From an uncultured Eubacteriales bacterium (GTDB taxonomy: Bacteria > Bacillota > Clostridia > Oscillospirales > Acutalibacteraceae), in contig ONAL01000014.1 of NCBI GenBank assembly GCA_900315785.1, positions 1 through 47,510 on the forward strand: DNA of 47,510 nucleotides. Direction: 5' to 3'. The notes under the pieces were generated by a model, which saw only the letters and a list, made by a program, of their open reading frames with translations, was not told where the DNA came from and made no database searches. Shown piece by piece: positions 17,180-25,358 of the stretch (positions are counted from its first letter, which is position 1; each line of letters opens with the position of its first letter). Both the position numbers and the translations under genes were made by a program.

Positions 17180-17754
17180 CAGCAGAAACTATAAATGCCG
17201 CCATAGAAGCGATACTATTTGCCAACGGCTCCTCGGTCGAGCCGTCGAGAATCGCGACGGCACTCGAAATCTCCGAAGCCGAAGCCAAGGAGAGACTCGA
17301 GGCTTTGATGAATGAATATCAGCAGAGCGGCAGAGGAATCACAATCATCAGGCTCAAGGACAGCTACCAGATGGTATCCGTCAAGGAGTACGCACCGTAT
17401 ATCAGAACAGTAATGGATTTGAGGAGGAACACACCGCTGTCTCAGGCGGCGCTTGAGGTTCTCGCCGTAATCGCCTACAACCAGCCTGTCACAAAGGCGT
17501 TTGTTGAGCAGATTCGAGGAGTTGACTGCTCAGGCGTTATCGGTTCTCTTACATCCAAGGATTTGATTGAGGAAAAGGGCAGACTTGAGCTCCCGGGCAG
17601 ACCGCTTCTTTACGGTACCACCGAGAACTTCCTGCGCTGCTTTAACATAAGCTCTATCGAGGAGCTTCCGCCGCTTCCCGAGGACGACGCTCCCAAGGAG
17701 GAAGGCGACGTTCAGCTCACCGTAGAGGAAGCAATTAATCAGATTACCGAGTAA
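17176..17754 (+). CDS. scpB: ScpB, segregation and condensation protein B
   Basis: Winged-helix partner of ScpA in the condensin complex. The 192-residue product shows ETINAAIEAILFANGSSVEP, RRNTPLSQAALEVLAVIAYNQPVTKAFVEQIRGVD (the family core) and LLYGTTENFLRCF. ATGA overlap with scpA indicates translational coupling and fixed stoichiometry. The last 25 residues are acidic, as is usual. Confidence 0.96.
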   Translation: MTAETINAAIEAILFANGSSVEPSRIATALEISEAEAKERLEALMNEYQQSGRGITIIRLKDSYQMVSVKEYAPYIRTVMDLRRNTPLSQAALEVLAVIAYNQPVTKAFVEQIRGVDCSGVIGSLTSKDLIEEKGRLELPGRPLLYGTTENFLRCFNISSIEELPPLPEDDAPKEEGDVQLTVEEAINQITE

Positions 17755-17755
17755 A

Positions 17756-18421
17756 ATGATAGTTCTTTACGTCATATTGGGGATACTTCTCTTCCTCTTT
17801 TTGCTAACGCTTCTGAATATCCACATCACCGCCATCTATCATAACGAGTTGAGGCTGTGGGTGAGGATAGCGTTTGTCAAGCTTCAGCTTGTTCCGCCGA
17901 AGCCTAAGAAGAAAAAGAAAAAGAAGAAAAAAACTCAGAAATCCCCCAAAAAACAACCAAAGAAAAAGCCCGAGGAAGAGCCCAAGAAAAAGTCCTTTGA
18001 CTTCAAAGCTTTTGTCAAGGAAAAGGGAGTTTCGGGTATAATAAATATCGTAAAAGAGATTGCGAAGCTTGCGGGCGGAACCGTCAGCGATGTGCTTTCC
18101 GCTTTCACCGTCACGAGGCTGAAGCTCGACATCAAGGTTGCGGGAAGCGACGCGGCTGACTCCGCGATAAAGTACGGCAGAGTCTGCGCCGCATTGTTCC
18201 CGTCGCTCCAGCTCATAATGACAGTCGTCAAGGTCAAGAAGTATGACGTTAACGTCAACCCCGACTTTTCCGACGAGCCCAAGAACAGCGCGGACGCCGA
18301 GGTGTTCGCGAAAATCCGCATAATCTCTATACTCAGAATTGGAATCAAACGAGGTCTCCAGGCCTTGAAATTATTTATAAAAGCAAAACCTAAGAAAGAT
18401 ACAAAGGAGAATAAAAAATGA
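17756..18421 (+). CDS. DUF2953 protein with an N-terminal membrane helix and Lys-rich linker
   Basis: A 221-residue protein that starts with one TM helix (LYVILGILLFLFLLTLLNI), then a short strand segment, then an extreme basic stretch (a run of nine Lys followed by KTQKSPKKQPKKKP), then the DUF2953 core in the second half (SDVLSAFTVTRLKLDIKVAGSDAADSAIKYGRV). DUF2953 includes sporulation-associated YtfI, which is paired with YtfJ/GerW in Bacillus; here too gerW is the next gene, overlapping by 4 bases. The underlying A/G-rich tract (about 17908-17940) could be slippage-prone. Confidence 0.88.
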   Translation: MIVLYVILGILLFLFLLTLLNIHITAIYHNELRLWVRIAFVKLQLVPPKPKKKKKKKKKTQKSPKKQPKKKPEEEPKKKSFDFKAFVKEKGVSGIINIVKEIAKLAGGTVSDVLSAFTVTRLKLDIKVAGSDAADSAIKYGRVCAALFPSLQLIMTVVKVKKYDVNVNPDFSDEPKNSADAEVFAKIRIISILRIGIKRGLQALKLFIKAKPKKDTKENKK

Positions 18422-18849
18422 GCGATCATCCCATCAATGGTTTAATGAACACCACAATGGACAAAATCAAGGAAATGGTTGACGTCAACACAATCATCGG
18501 CGATCCCATCACTTCGCCCGACGGCACAATCATCATTCCTGTTTCTAAGGTAAGCTACGGCTTTGCGTCGGGCGGCTCCGACTTTCCGACAAAGAACGAG
18601 AACAAGGACTGCTTCGGCGGCGGCTCGGGTGCGGGCGTAACAATCCAGCCTGTAGCCTTCCTCACAGTTTATAAGGGCAATGTAAACCTTCTTCCTGTTG
18701 AGAAGTACGACGGCGCTGCTGACAGAGTTGTCGGTATGGTTCCCGAGCTTGTCGATAAGGTAACAGGTCTTTTCAAAAAGGATAAGAAGGACAAGAAGGC
18801 TGACGACGCGGACGCTGAGGCGGCAACTGAGGGCGAGGATTTATTCTAA
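18418..18849 (+). CDS. gerW: GerW (YtfJ) family sporulation protein
   Basis: A 143-residue protein of the GerW family: HPINGLMNTTMDKIKEMVDVNTIIGDPI, IIIPVSKVSYGFASGGS and a Gly-rich FGGGSGAGVTIQPVAFL block, all typical. GerW is a forespore-made protein needed for normal germination in Bacillus. A charged, Lys/Asp-rich tail follows the domain. It overlaps the DUF2953 gene (ATGA), which mirrors the ytfI-ytfJ pair. The upstream AAAGGAG is a good SD. Confidence 0.94.
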   Translation: MSDHPINGLMNTTMDKIKEMVDVNTIIGDPITSPDGTIIIPVSKVSYGFASGGSDFPTKNENKDCFGGGSGAGVTIQPVAFLTVYKGNVNLLPVEKYDGAADRVVGMVPELVDKVTGLFKKDKKDKKADDADAEAATEGEDLF

Positions 18850-18887
18850 TCTCCGACTGCGCTTCATAGTATTAATAGGTGATACTT

Positions 18888-19949
18888 ATGAGGCGCGTTA
18901 TGTGTGTATTATTAATCCTTTTGCTTATTACGGTTTCGGTTCCGCTCGCTTCTGCCGAGGTGAGTATTTCGGCTGAGGCGGCTGTGCTCTACTGTCCCGA
19001 TAACGGCAAGATTTATTATTCTAAGAACGAAAATAAACGAATGAGACCCGCGAGCACAACGAAGCTTATGACGGCGTGGCTTACGCTCGAATATGCCTCG
19101 AAGCACAACAAAAAGGTGCGGTTTACCGAGGAAATGTCTGCCGAGGGCAGCAGTATGTATCTCAAATTCGGAGAGGTTGTAACTCTCAAGGACTTAGCGG
19201 CGGGGCTTCTGATGTGCTCGGGCAACGACGCGGCAAACGCGGCGGCGATATCAATTGCGGGCAGCAAGGAAAAGTTCGCTTCCCTGATGAACAGCCGTGC
19301 CCGAAAAATCGGTATGAACCACACTCATTTCGTAACGCCGAGCGGCCTCGACGATGATGACCACTACTCCACGGCGGCGGATTTGGCAGTGCTTATGTCG
19401 AACGCACTCAAGAACCCCGATTTTGCTCAGCTTTGCGGTAAAAAGAGCGCTTCGGTGCATTTTGTCAAACCGAAGAGCAAGGTCAGCTCCTACGCGAACC
19501 ACAACAGGCTTTTGTCGCTTTTTCCCGATTGTATCGGCGGCAAAACAGGCTATACAATGGCGGCGGGACGTTGTCTGGTTACTGCGGCAAAGAGGGACGG
19601 ACTTACACTAATTGCCGTGACTCTCAACGACAAGCGCGACTGGGACGACCATATAACTCTCTATAACTACGGCTTCGATAATTACAAAATGAAGCAGCTG
19701 GACGACACGGACTGTTTTATTGATGTTAAGGTCGTCGGCTCCGACAGCAAAACCGTAACGGTCGGGTCTGCCGAAAACGACGGAGTTGTGCTTTCGAAAA
19801 AGGATTATAAAATGGTAAAACGTACAGTTTATCTCGACAACTTTCTCTATTCTCCAATAAAGAAGAACGAGGAAGTGGGGGAGATAGTCTATACTCTGAA
19901 CGGCGAAATACTGGCAAGACACAGGCTGAGAGCTGTTCAGGGAGCTTAA
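18888..19949 (+). CDS. DacF-like D-alanyl-D-alanine carboxypeptidase (S11)
   Basis: Low-molecular-weight penicillin-binding protein that trims the terminal D-Ala of stem peptides. The 353-residue product has a Sec signal peptide (VLLILLLITVSVPLASA), the SxxK motif STTK near residue 57, SGNDAAN (SxN) near residue 114 and KTGYT near residue 210. The C-terminal domain follows, but no clear amphipathic membrane anchor. ATG 18888 is chosen because TAGGTGA ends 5 bases upstream; the GTG at 18879 lies inside that SD. The position behind gerW and before rluB resembles the Bacillus scpAB-dacB-spmAB-rluB region, suggesting a spore-cortex role. Confidence 0.92.
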   Translation: MRRVMCVLLILLLITVSVPLASAEVSISAEAAVLYCPDNGKIYYSKNENKRMRPASTTKLMTAWLTLEYASKHNKKVRFTEEMSAEGSSMYLKFGEVVTLKDLAAGLLMCSGNDAANAAAISIAGSKEKFASLMNSRARKIGMNHTHFVTPSGLDDDDHYSTAADLAVLMSNALKNPDFAQLCGKKSASVHFVKPKSKVSSYANHNRLLSLFPDCIGGKTGYTMAAGRCLVTAAKRDGLTLIAVTLNDKRDWDDHITLYNYGFDNYKMKQLDDTDCFIDVKVVGSDSKTVTVGSAENDGVVLSKKDYKMVKRTVYLDNFLYSPIKKNEEVGEIVYTLNGEILARHRLRAVQGA

Positions 19950-19961
19950 AAAGGTAATTTT

Positions 19962-20687
19962 ATGAAAAACAATCTCGTAAGACTTCAAAAATTTATGGCT
20001 GACTGCGGCGTAGCTTCGCGCAGAAAGAGCGAGGAGCTTATCGAAAACGGCGCGGTCAAGCTTAACGGCAAAACCGCAGTTCTGGGCGACAAGGTCAACC
20101 CGTCGGTTGATAAGGTCTACGTCCACAACAAGCGCGTCGTAATGAAGCGCAAGGGCGGCAAGCGTTACATAATGCTCAACAAGCCGCGAGGCTTCGTTAC
20201 CACAATGAGCGATGAAATGAACCGCAAATGCGTGGCTGACCTCGTCAAGGATATTCCCGAGCGCGTTTATCCCGTCGGCAGACTTGATAAGGACAGCGAA
20301 GGACTTCTGATTATGACCAATGACGGCGAGTTCGCGAACCTCGTAACTCACCCGAAGCAGCAGGTCAACAAGGTTTACCATGTAACCGTAAAGCCCGATA
20401 TGACCGCCGAGCAGGCAAAGACTCTCTCGGGCGGAATCGTGATTGACGGTCGCAAAACCGCTCCCTGTGAGGTCAGAATTATGGGCAGAACAGACGACCG
20501 CGCCAATATCGAAATGGTGCTCCACGAAGGCAGAAACCGCGAAATCCGCAAGATGTGCGAGCATTTTGACCTTGAGGTAATCAGGCTCAGACGTATCGCA
20601 ATCGGCAACGTCAAAATGGGCAAGCTCAAAAAGGGAATGTGGCGTGACCTCACCGAGGCGGAAATCCGCAAGCTCACGGCAAAATAA
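19962..20687 (+). CDS. rluB: RluB, pseudouridine synthase of the RsuA/RluB family
   Basis: Makes pseudouridine in 23S rRNA. The 241-residue product has an N-terminal S4 RNA-binding domain (LQKFMADCGVASRRKSEELI) and the catalytic motif VGRLDKDSEGLLIMTNDGE (catalytic Asp near residue 107), then the C-terminal EGRNREIRKMCEHF block. SD AAAAAGG lies just after the preceding gene (12-base gap). It is the last gene of the cluster; a weak hairpin and a stronger palindrome follow. Confidence 0.93.
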   Translation: MKNNLVRLQKFMADCGVASRRKSEELIENGAVKLNGKTAVLGDKVNPSVDKVYVHNKRVVMKRKGGKRYIMLNKPRGFVTTMSDEMNRKCVADLVKDIPERVYPVGRLDKDSEGLLIMTNDGEFANLVTHPKQQVNKVYHVTVKPDMTAEQAKTLSGGIVIDGRKTAPCEVRIMGRTDDRANIEMVLHEGRNREIRKMCEHFDLEVIRLRRIAIGNVKMGKLKKGMWRDLTEAEIRKLTAK

Positions 20688-20688
20688 T

Positions 20689-20781
20689 ACCGCCTTCGGT
20701 TTTTTTATTTCACCAAATTCCGACAGCATTAACACCATAAAGTATCTAAATTGCGCAAATTTTAAATTTGCGCATTTTTTT
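20689..20781 (+). terminator. Weak hairpin plus strong palindromic terminator
   Basis: A short ACCG-CCTT-CGGT hairpin followed by eight T (20689-20708) ends the rluB unit. Fifty bases on, TGCGCAAATTT (20752-20762) and AAATTTGCGCA (20764-20774) form a perfect palindrome with a T run, directly before the next promoter. The palindrome could also be an operator; it abuts the -35 of the carboxylase promoter. Confidence 0.65.
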
Positions 20782-20782
20782 C

Positions 20783-20811
20783 TTGCAGTATTTTGTGATT
20801 TGCATTATAAT
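20783..20811 (+). promoter_or_regulatory. Promoter of the transcarboxylase-like operon
   Basis: TTGCAG (20783-20788), 17 bases, TATAAT (20806-20811). It lies 65 bases upstream of the carboxyltransferase gene. Confidence 0.78.
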
Positions 20812-20875
20812 TGTAGGGTATAGTAATGTCTTTATAAGGGGACATTTGGTAATTTTTTAAACTGGAGGAATAAAG

Positions 20876-22183
20876 ATGAGTATTGAGAATGTAGCTCAGG
20901 CTAAGGCTCAGATTGCCGAGACTTCCGCATACAAGACTCTCGCAGCTTTCTTTGACGAAGGCAGCTTCACCGGTATCGCGACTCTCGCAAAATCAGAGGA
21001 CACCTACGCCGAGGTTGTCGCGGGTATGGGCGACGTTAACGGCGAAAAGGTTATCGCCTTTGCTCAGAACCCCGAGTTCTGCGGCGGCGCGATGAGCAAG
21101 GCTCAGGCTAAGAAGCTTACAAAAATATATGATTTGGCTATGAAAACAGGTACGCCTGTGGTCGGCTTTTACAACAGTAAGGGCGGCAGACTGAGCGAGG
21201 GCAACGCGCTTCTCGCGGGCTTCGGAGACATTCTTAACGCTTCCGCTAAGCTTTCGGGCGTAGTTCCCCAGATTTCCGTAATTCTCGGCGACTGCATCGG
21301 CACAGGCGCGCTCAACGCCGTTTCCGCCGACTTCGTAATCGCAACCAAGGACGCGAGACTTTCTCTCGATACAACAGGCAAGAACTGCGACACAGCATAC
21401 AATGCCGCTAACGGTATCGTGAACATCACCGCTGACGATGAGAACGACGCAATCGTCAAGGCTCAGGAGCTTCTCGACTATCTGCCCTCCTGCAACCTCG
21501 AAGCTGTAGTTCCGTTTGAGGGAGACGTTTCGGGCGAGGGTGAATGTCTCGTTTGCCGTTCAATTGATAACGGCTCTTCATACAAGCTTAACCGTGACTT
21601 CGGCAAGAACGCGCGTACAGCTTTTGCGGCTTACGACGGCGAGATTGTCGGTCTGGTAAATACACTCGGCGGCGAGCTCACTGCAGACGACGCTTCAAAA
21701 ATCGCCAAGCACGTTCGTTTCTGCGACGCGTTCTCAATCCCCGTTATCACTTATGTTAACACAGACGGCTTTGAGGATATCCGTTCGGCGGCAAAGGTGA
21801 CTTCCGCATATGCCGAGGCGACGACTGTTAAGATTTCGGTTGTAACAGGTACGGCTGTCGGCGCGGCATATATCGCGCTCGCAGGTACAGGCGCAAACGC
21901 TGACGCTGTTTACGCTCTGCCCGAGGCTGTTATCAGTCCCGTTAATCCCGAGGCTGCGGCTCTTATCTCAATTCCCGAGAAGCTCAATGTTCCTGTCAGT
22001 GAACAGGCGGCTGTTGTTGAGCAGTACAAGCGCGACGAGCTCTCCGCAGAAAAAGCGGCTGAGAACGGCTACGTTGACGATATCATCACTGAGTACGAGC
22101 TCAGAGATACAATTATCAACACACTTTCCGTTCTCGACGGCAAGCGCGTTAAGACTATAGCAAAGAAGCATTCCACAATTTAA
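20876..22183 (+). CDS. Acyl-CoA-type carboxyltransferase subunit (12S/MmdA-like)
   Basis: A 435-residue crotonase-fold carboxyltransferase of the AccD/PCCB/MmdA superfamily, with the two-domain layout. Domain 1 has VVAGMGDVNGEKVIAFAQNPEFCGGAMSKAQAKKL and the oxyanion region GDCIGTGALNA; domain 2 has GLVNTLGGELTADDASKIAKHVRFCDAFSIPVITYVNTDGF and SVVTGTAVGAAYIALAG. It is shorter than typical decarboxylase or PCC beta subunits (about 500 residues). SD GGAGG precedes ATG 20876. The next two genes encode a biotin carrier and a pyruvate-type carboxyltransferase, so it probably handles the CoA-bound partner of a carboxyl transfer; which CoA ester is not predictable. Confidence 0.9.
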   Translation: MSIENVAQAKAQIAETSAYKTLAAFFDEGSFTGIATLAKSEDTYAEVVAGMGDVNGEKVIAFAQNPEFCGGAMSKAQAKKLTKIYDLAMKTGTPVVGFYNSKGGRLSEGNALLAGFGDILNASAKLSGVVPQISVILGDCIGTGALNAVSADFVIATKDARLSLDTTGKNCDTAYNAANGIVNITADDENDAIVKAQELLDYLPSCNLEAVVPFEGDVSGEGECLVCRSIDNGSSYKLNRDFGKNARTAFAAYDGEIVGLVNTLGGELTADDASKIAKHVRFCDAFSIPVITYVNTDGFEDIRSAAKVTSAYAEATTVKISVVTGTAVGAAYIALAGTGANADAVYALPEAVISPVNPEAAALISIPEKLNVPVSEQAAVVEQYKRDELSAEKAAENGYVDDIITEYELRDTIINTLSVLDGKRVKTIAKKHSTI

Positions 22184-22247
22184 TCTGTCCTGTTTAGCGA
22201 AAAGTTGATAGGAATATAAACTAACAAACGACGAGGAGATATAAAAT

Positions 22248-22613
22248 ATGAAACAGTTAAGAATTACAGTAAACGGCACTGCATACGACGTACAGGTTGA
22301 GGAACTTTCGGGTTCCGCTCCCGCAGCGGCTGCTGCTCCCGCACCCAAGGCGGCTGCGCCCGCTCCTGCTCCCGCACCCAAGGCTGCAGGCAATCAGGGC
22401 AGTGTAACAGTTACAGCGCCTATGCCCGGTACAGTTGTCAGAATCGAGGTTAAGGCAGGCGACGCCGTAAAGGCTGGTCAGGATCTCGTATTCATCGAGG
22501 CTATGAAGATGGAAACCCCCGTTAAGGCTGCTCAGGACGGCACAATTGCTTCGGTAGATGTTGCCAAGGGCGAAGCTGTTGAAACAGGTAAGGTTCTCCT
22601 TACTATGAACTAA
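22248..22613 (+). CDS. Biotin carboxyl carrier protein (1.3S-like)
   Basis: A 121-residue biotin carrier. A short N-terminal segment (MKQLRITVNGTAYDVQVEEL) is followed by a flexible Ala/Pro/Lys linker (about residues 24-48), then a biotinyl domain with TAPMPGTVVRIEVKAGD and the biotinylation motif EAMKME (Lys near residue 90). Length and layout match the 1.3S carrier of transcarboxylase and the MmdC/OadC-type carriers. SD GAGGAG supports the start. Between the 435-residue and the 466-residue carboxyltransferases it would shuttle CO2. BPL/BirA, which attaches biotin, is not in the window; the biotin transporter gene bioY is. Confidence 0.94.
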   Translation: MKQLRITVNGTAYDVQVEELSGSAPAAAAAPAPKAAAPAPAPAPKAAGNQGSVTVTAPMPGTVVRIEVKAGDAVKAGQDLVFIEAMKMETPVKAAQDGTIASVDVAKGEAVETGKVLLTMN

Positions 22614-22624
22614 GGAGAGTAAAA

Positions 22625-24025
22625 ATGCCAAAGAAAATTTTAGTTACAGAAACCGCGCTGCGCGACGCTCACCAGTCGCTCATCGCTACGAGAATGACAA
22701 CCGAGGATATGCTCCCCGTGCTTCCGCTTCTTGATAAAATCGGATACCACTCACTCGAGTGCTGGGGCGGAGCTACCTTCGACAGCTGTCTGCGTTTCTT
22801 AAATGAGGATCCGTGGGAGCGCCTTCGCACAATCCGCGAAAAGTGCCCCAACACAAAGCTCCAGATGCTTTTCCGCGGTCAGAATATGCTCGGCTACCGT
22901 CACTATGCCGATGACGTTCTCGAGTACTTTGTCCAGAAGAGCGTCGCAAACGGTATCGACATTATCCGTATTTTTGACGCGCTGAACGATATTAAGAACC
23001 TCCAGAGCGCTATCAAAGCTGCCAAGAAAGAGGGCGCGCACGCTCAGGTTGCAATCAGCTACACAACAGGTCCCGTTTTCACAAACGATTATTATGTAGA
23101 TTACGCAAAGCGCATTGCCGACGCGGGTGCAGATTCAATCTGTATCAAGGATATGGCGGCTCTGCTCACACCTTATGAGACCTACGAGCTCATCAAGGCT
23201 ATCAAGTCCGCTGTTGACCTTCCCGTTGCGCTTCATACGCACTACACCTCAGGTCTCGGCTCAATGTGCCTCTTAAAGGGTATTGAGGCAGGCGCTGATA
23301 TTATCGATACAGCGATTTCGCCGCTCTCTCAGGGAACTTCGCATTCTCCGACAGAGTCAATGGTTGCCGCTCTCAAGGGCACCGAGTTTGACACAGGTAT
23401 CAACCTCGAGGCGTTCACTGAAATCCGTAACTACTTTATGGAGCTCAGAAAGAAGTATATCGACTCGGGTCTTCTCGATACAAAGATTCTCACAGCAGAT
23501 ACAAAGGCTCTGCTGTATCAGGTTCCGGGCGGAATGCTCTCAAACCTCATTTCCCAGCTCAAGCAGGCGGGCAAGGAGGATCAGCTCGAGGAATGTCTCG
23601 CAGAGGTTCCGCGTGTTCGTAAGGACGCGGGTTATCCGCCTCTCGTTACTCCCACTTCTCAGATTGTCGGTACACAGGCTGTGTTCAACGTAATCACAGG
23701 CGAGCGTTACAAGATGGTTACCAAGGAGTTCAAGGGTATCATCGAAGGCAAGTACGGCACAACGCCCATGCCCATTGACCCCGAGTTCAGAAAGCAGATT
23801 ATCGGCGACGAGGAGCCCATCACCTGTCGTCCCGCAGACCTCATCGAGCCCGAGCTCGACAAGCTCAGAGCTGAGATTCCTCAGTTCATCGAGCAGGACG
23901 AGGACGTGCTTTCCTACGCGCAGTTCCCCGAGGTTGCCACAAAATTCTTTGAAAAACGCCGTGAAACCAAGGCGGGTATTAATTCCGACCTCGGCGATAA
24001 GGCAAATAAGGTTTATCCCGTATAA
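22625..24025 (+). CDS. Pyruvate/oxaloacetate carboxyltransferase subunit (5S/OadA/PycB-like)
   Basis: A 466-residue TIM-barrel carboxyltransferase interconverting oxaloacetate and pyruvate. Features: TETALRDAHQSLIATRM at the N-terminus, GGATFDSCLRFLNEDPWERLR, the Lys of CIKDMAALLTP (carbamylated in relatives), metal ligands in ALHTHYTSGLGSM and SPLSQGTSHSPTES. The sequence ends after the conserved carboxylase domain and carries no fused biotinyl domain; the separate carrier gene upstream supplies it. SD AAGGAG, 12-base gap. There is no OadB-type sodium-pump gene and no biotin carboxylase gene next to it, so transcarboxylase is more likely than oxaloacetate decarboxylase or pyruvate carboxylase. 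Confidence 0.93.
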   Translation: MPKKILVTETALRDAHQSLIATRMTTEDMLPVLPLLDKIGYHSLECWGGATFDSCLRFLNEDPWERLRTIREKCPNTKLQMLFRGQNMLGYRHYADDVLEYFVQKSVANGIDIIRIFDALNDIKNLQSAIKAAKKEGAHAQVAISYTTGPVFTNDYYVDYAKRIADAGADSICIKDMAALLTPYETYELIKAIKSAVDLPVALHTHYTSGLGSMCLLKGIEAGADIIDTAISPLSQGTSHSPTESMVAALKGTEFDTGINLEAFTEIRNYFMELRKKYIDSGLLDTKILTADTKALLYQVPGGMLSNLISQLKQAGKEDQLEECLAEVPRVRKDAGYPPLVTPTSQIVGTQAVFNVITGERYKMVTKEFKGIIEGKYGTTPMPIDPEFRKQIIGDEEPITCRPADLIEPELDKLRAEIPQFIEQDEDVLSYAQFPEVATKFFEKRRETKAGINSDLGDKANKVYPV

Positions 24026-24031
24026 CAAACA

Positions 24032-24060
24032 AAAGCTGTCACGAAAGTGGCAGCTTTTTT
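24032..24060 (+). terminator. Terminator of the transcarboxylase-like operon
   Basis: AAAGCTGTCAC (24032-24042), GAAA loop, GTGGCAGCTTT (24047-24057) with one T-G pair, and a T run. It converges with the end of tmcAL. Confidence 0.88.
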
Positions 24061-24078
24061 GATGTAGGATATAGGTGA

Positions 24079-25236
24079 CTAGTCCTCAATTTTCAGTTTT
24101 CTGGTAAAGTCACTTTTGCATTCGCCGACTTTCTCCGTCGCAAGATTAAAGATATCTGTCGCTCTTATGTCGATGTCAAAAATCCTCTTTGCGTTATCGT
24201 CGAGGCTGTTGTATCCGTCAGATACATTGGTGATAAGGGGGAGAGAGGAGCGCTTTTTGATGTGCGACATAAGCTCAGCGCCTTTTTTATTGAACGCGAG
24301 AACGCGGATATACGGCGCGTCGGTTTGCGGTAAATCAGCCGTAATTCCCAGCAGAGCGTAAACGAGAATTCTCCTGAGCCGAGACATTGTGTAGCGTTTT
24401 GTCTTGACGGAGTCAAGCAGCTCGTCGAGTGAACCGGAGGTCTGAACCGCGTCGTAAATCCTGTTTTCAAGCCCTTCCTTTACATCGGGCAGAGCGGCAA
24501 TTTCATCCTTATTCATTGTCCTCATGCGATAAAGCACAGTTCTTTCAAGGTTTTTGAAATCCGCGGGATTAGTTATTTCATAATCGGGCGTGAAGCTTGA
24601 AAAGCTTACGCCTTGTTTTATTATACTTCTGATGTTTGACGCGCTTGTGTATTCACCCGAAACCTCGTTGCTGTCGTGATTAGTACCGACGCGCTTTACT
24701 GCTTTGAAGCCGATATCCGTACCTCGGAGCGCTCTTAGGTATTCAACCGCGAGAATATTATTCGGAGTTGAGAGTAGTTTTGCGAGCTTTTGCGAGTGAA
24801 TTGTTTCTGCCGCTTTTTCGACCGCCTTAGGGTAGTAGTCGCCGCTTTCCATATTTGCTTTGAGCTCGGTTTTGAACCTTTCGTCCTCGAAAATATCCGC
24901 CGCAGCTTTCAAAAGCTCAGTGTCATCTGTCTCTGAGCCAAAGCAAAGACTGTCGAGAACTCCCGTGCCTCTGAGCACCTGAACCGCGCCTCTCGCGAAC
25001 GTCTCGGCTGGCGCGCATGCGTAAACCGTGGGCAGCTCCAATACAAGGTCGGCTCCGTATTTTACCGCGGTTTCGGCACGGCTGAATTTATCGGCAATTG
25101 CAACGTCTCCGCGCTGTGTGAAGCTTCCGCTCATAACCGCGATGACGCTGTTGTTGTCCGATTTTATCTGCTCAAGTAAATATTTATGACCGTTGTGAAA
25201 CGGATTGTACTCACAAATTACCCCAAATACGCTCAA
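24079..25236 (-). CDS. tmcAL: TmcAL, tRNA(Met) cytidine acetate ligase
   Basis: Activates acetate with ATP and acetylates C34 of elongator tRNA-Met. The 385-residue product starts MSVFGVICEYNPFHNGHKYLL with the nucleotidyltransferase motif HNGH, followed by VMSGSFTQRGDVAIADKFSRAE and GADLVLELPTVYA, all diagnostic. I chose the TTG at 25236 because GGGGG lies six bases upstream and the family starts here; the open frame extends 41 codons further only because nothing stops it. It ends in TAG. Lying head-to-head with ackA is functionally suggestive: one enzyme makes acetate from acetyl-phosphate, the other consumes acetate. The shared 122-base intergenic region may coordinate them. Confidence 0.94.
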   Translation of the reverse strand: MSVFGVICEYNPFHNGHKYLLEQIKSDNNSVIAVMSGSFTQRGDVAIADKFSRAETAVKYGADLVLELPTVYACAPAETFARGAVQVLRGTGVLDSLCFGSETDDTELLKAAADIFEDERFKTELKANMESGDYYPKAVEKAAETIHSQKLAKLLSTPNNILAVEYLRALRGTDIGFKAVKRVGTNHDSNEVSGEYTSASNIRSIIKQGVSFSSFTPDYEITNPADFKNLERTVLYRMRTMNKDEIAALPDVKEGLENRIYDAVQTSGSLDELLDSVKTKRYTMSRLRRILVYALLGITADLPQTDAPYIRVLAFNKKGAELMSHIKKRSSLPLITNVSDGYNSLDDNAKRIFDIDIRATDIFNLATEKVGECKSDFTRKLKIED

Positions 25237-25282
25237 AATAGCCCCCTGCTTAAATAAAAATGCATAAAATTGCAAAAAAAAC

Positions 25283-25311
25283 TTGCAAATATTCTCGTTA
25301 TCATTTATTAT
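25283..25311 (+). promoter_or_regulatory. ackA promoter
   Basis: TTGCAA (25283-25288), 17 bases, TATTAT (25306-25311). A TATAGT at 25311-25316 is an alternative -10. It lies 48 bases before the ackA start. Confidence 0.65.
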
Positions 25312-25358
25312 AGTATAGTGTAATTTTAGAAACTTTTCAATACGAAGGGGTAAAAACA

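Noticed and set aside
22625..24025. Pyruvate carboxylase or sodium-pumping oxaloacetate decarboxylase as the firm call
   Set aside because: No biotin carboxylase, no fused biotinyl domain and no OadB/OadG genes are adjacent; the gene set fits transcarboxylase better.
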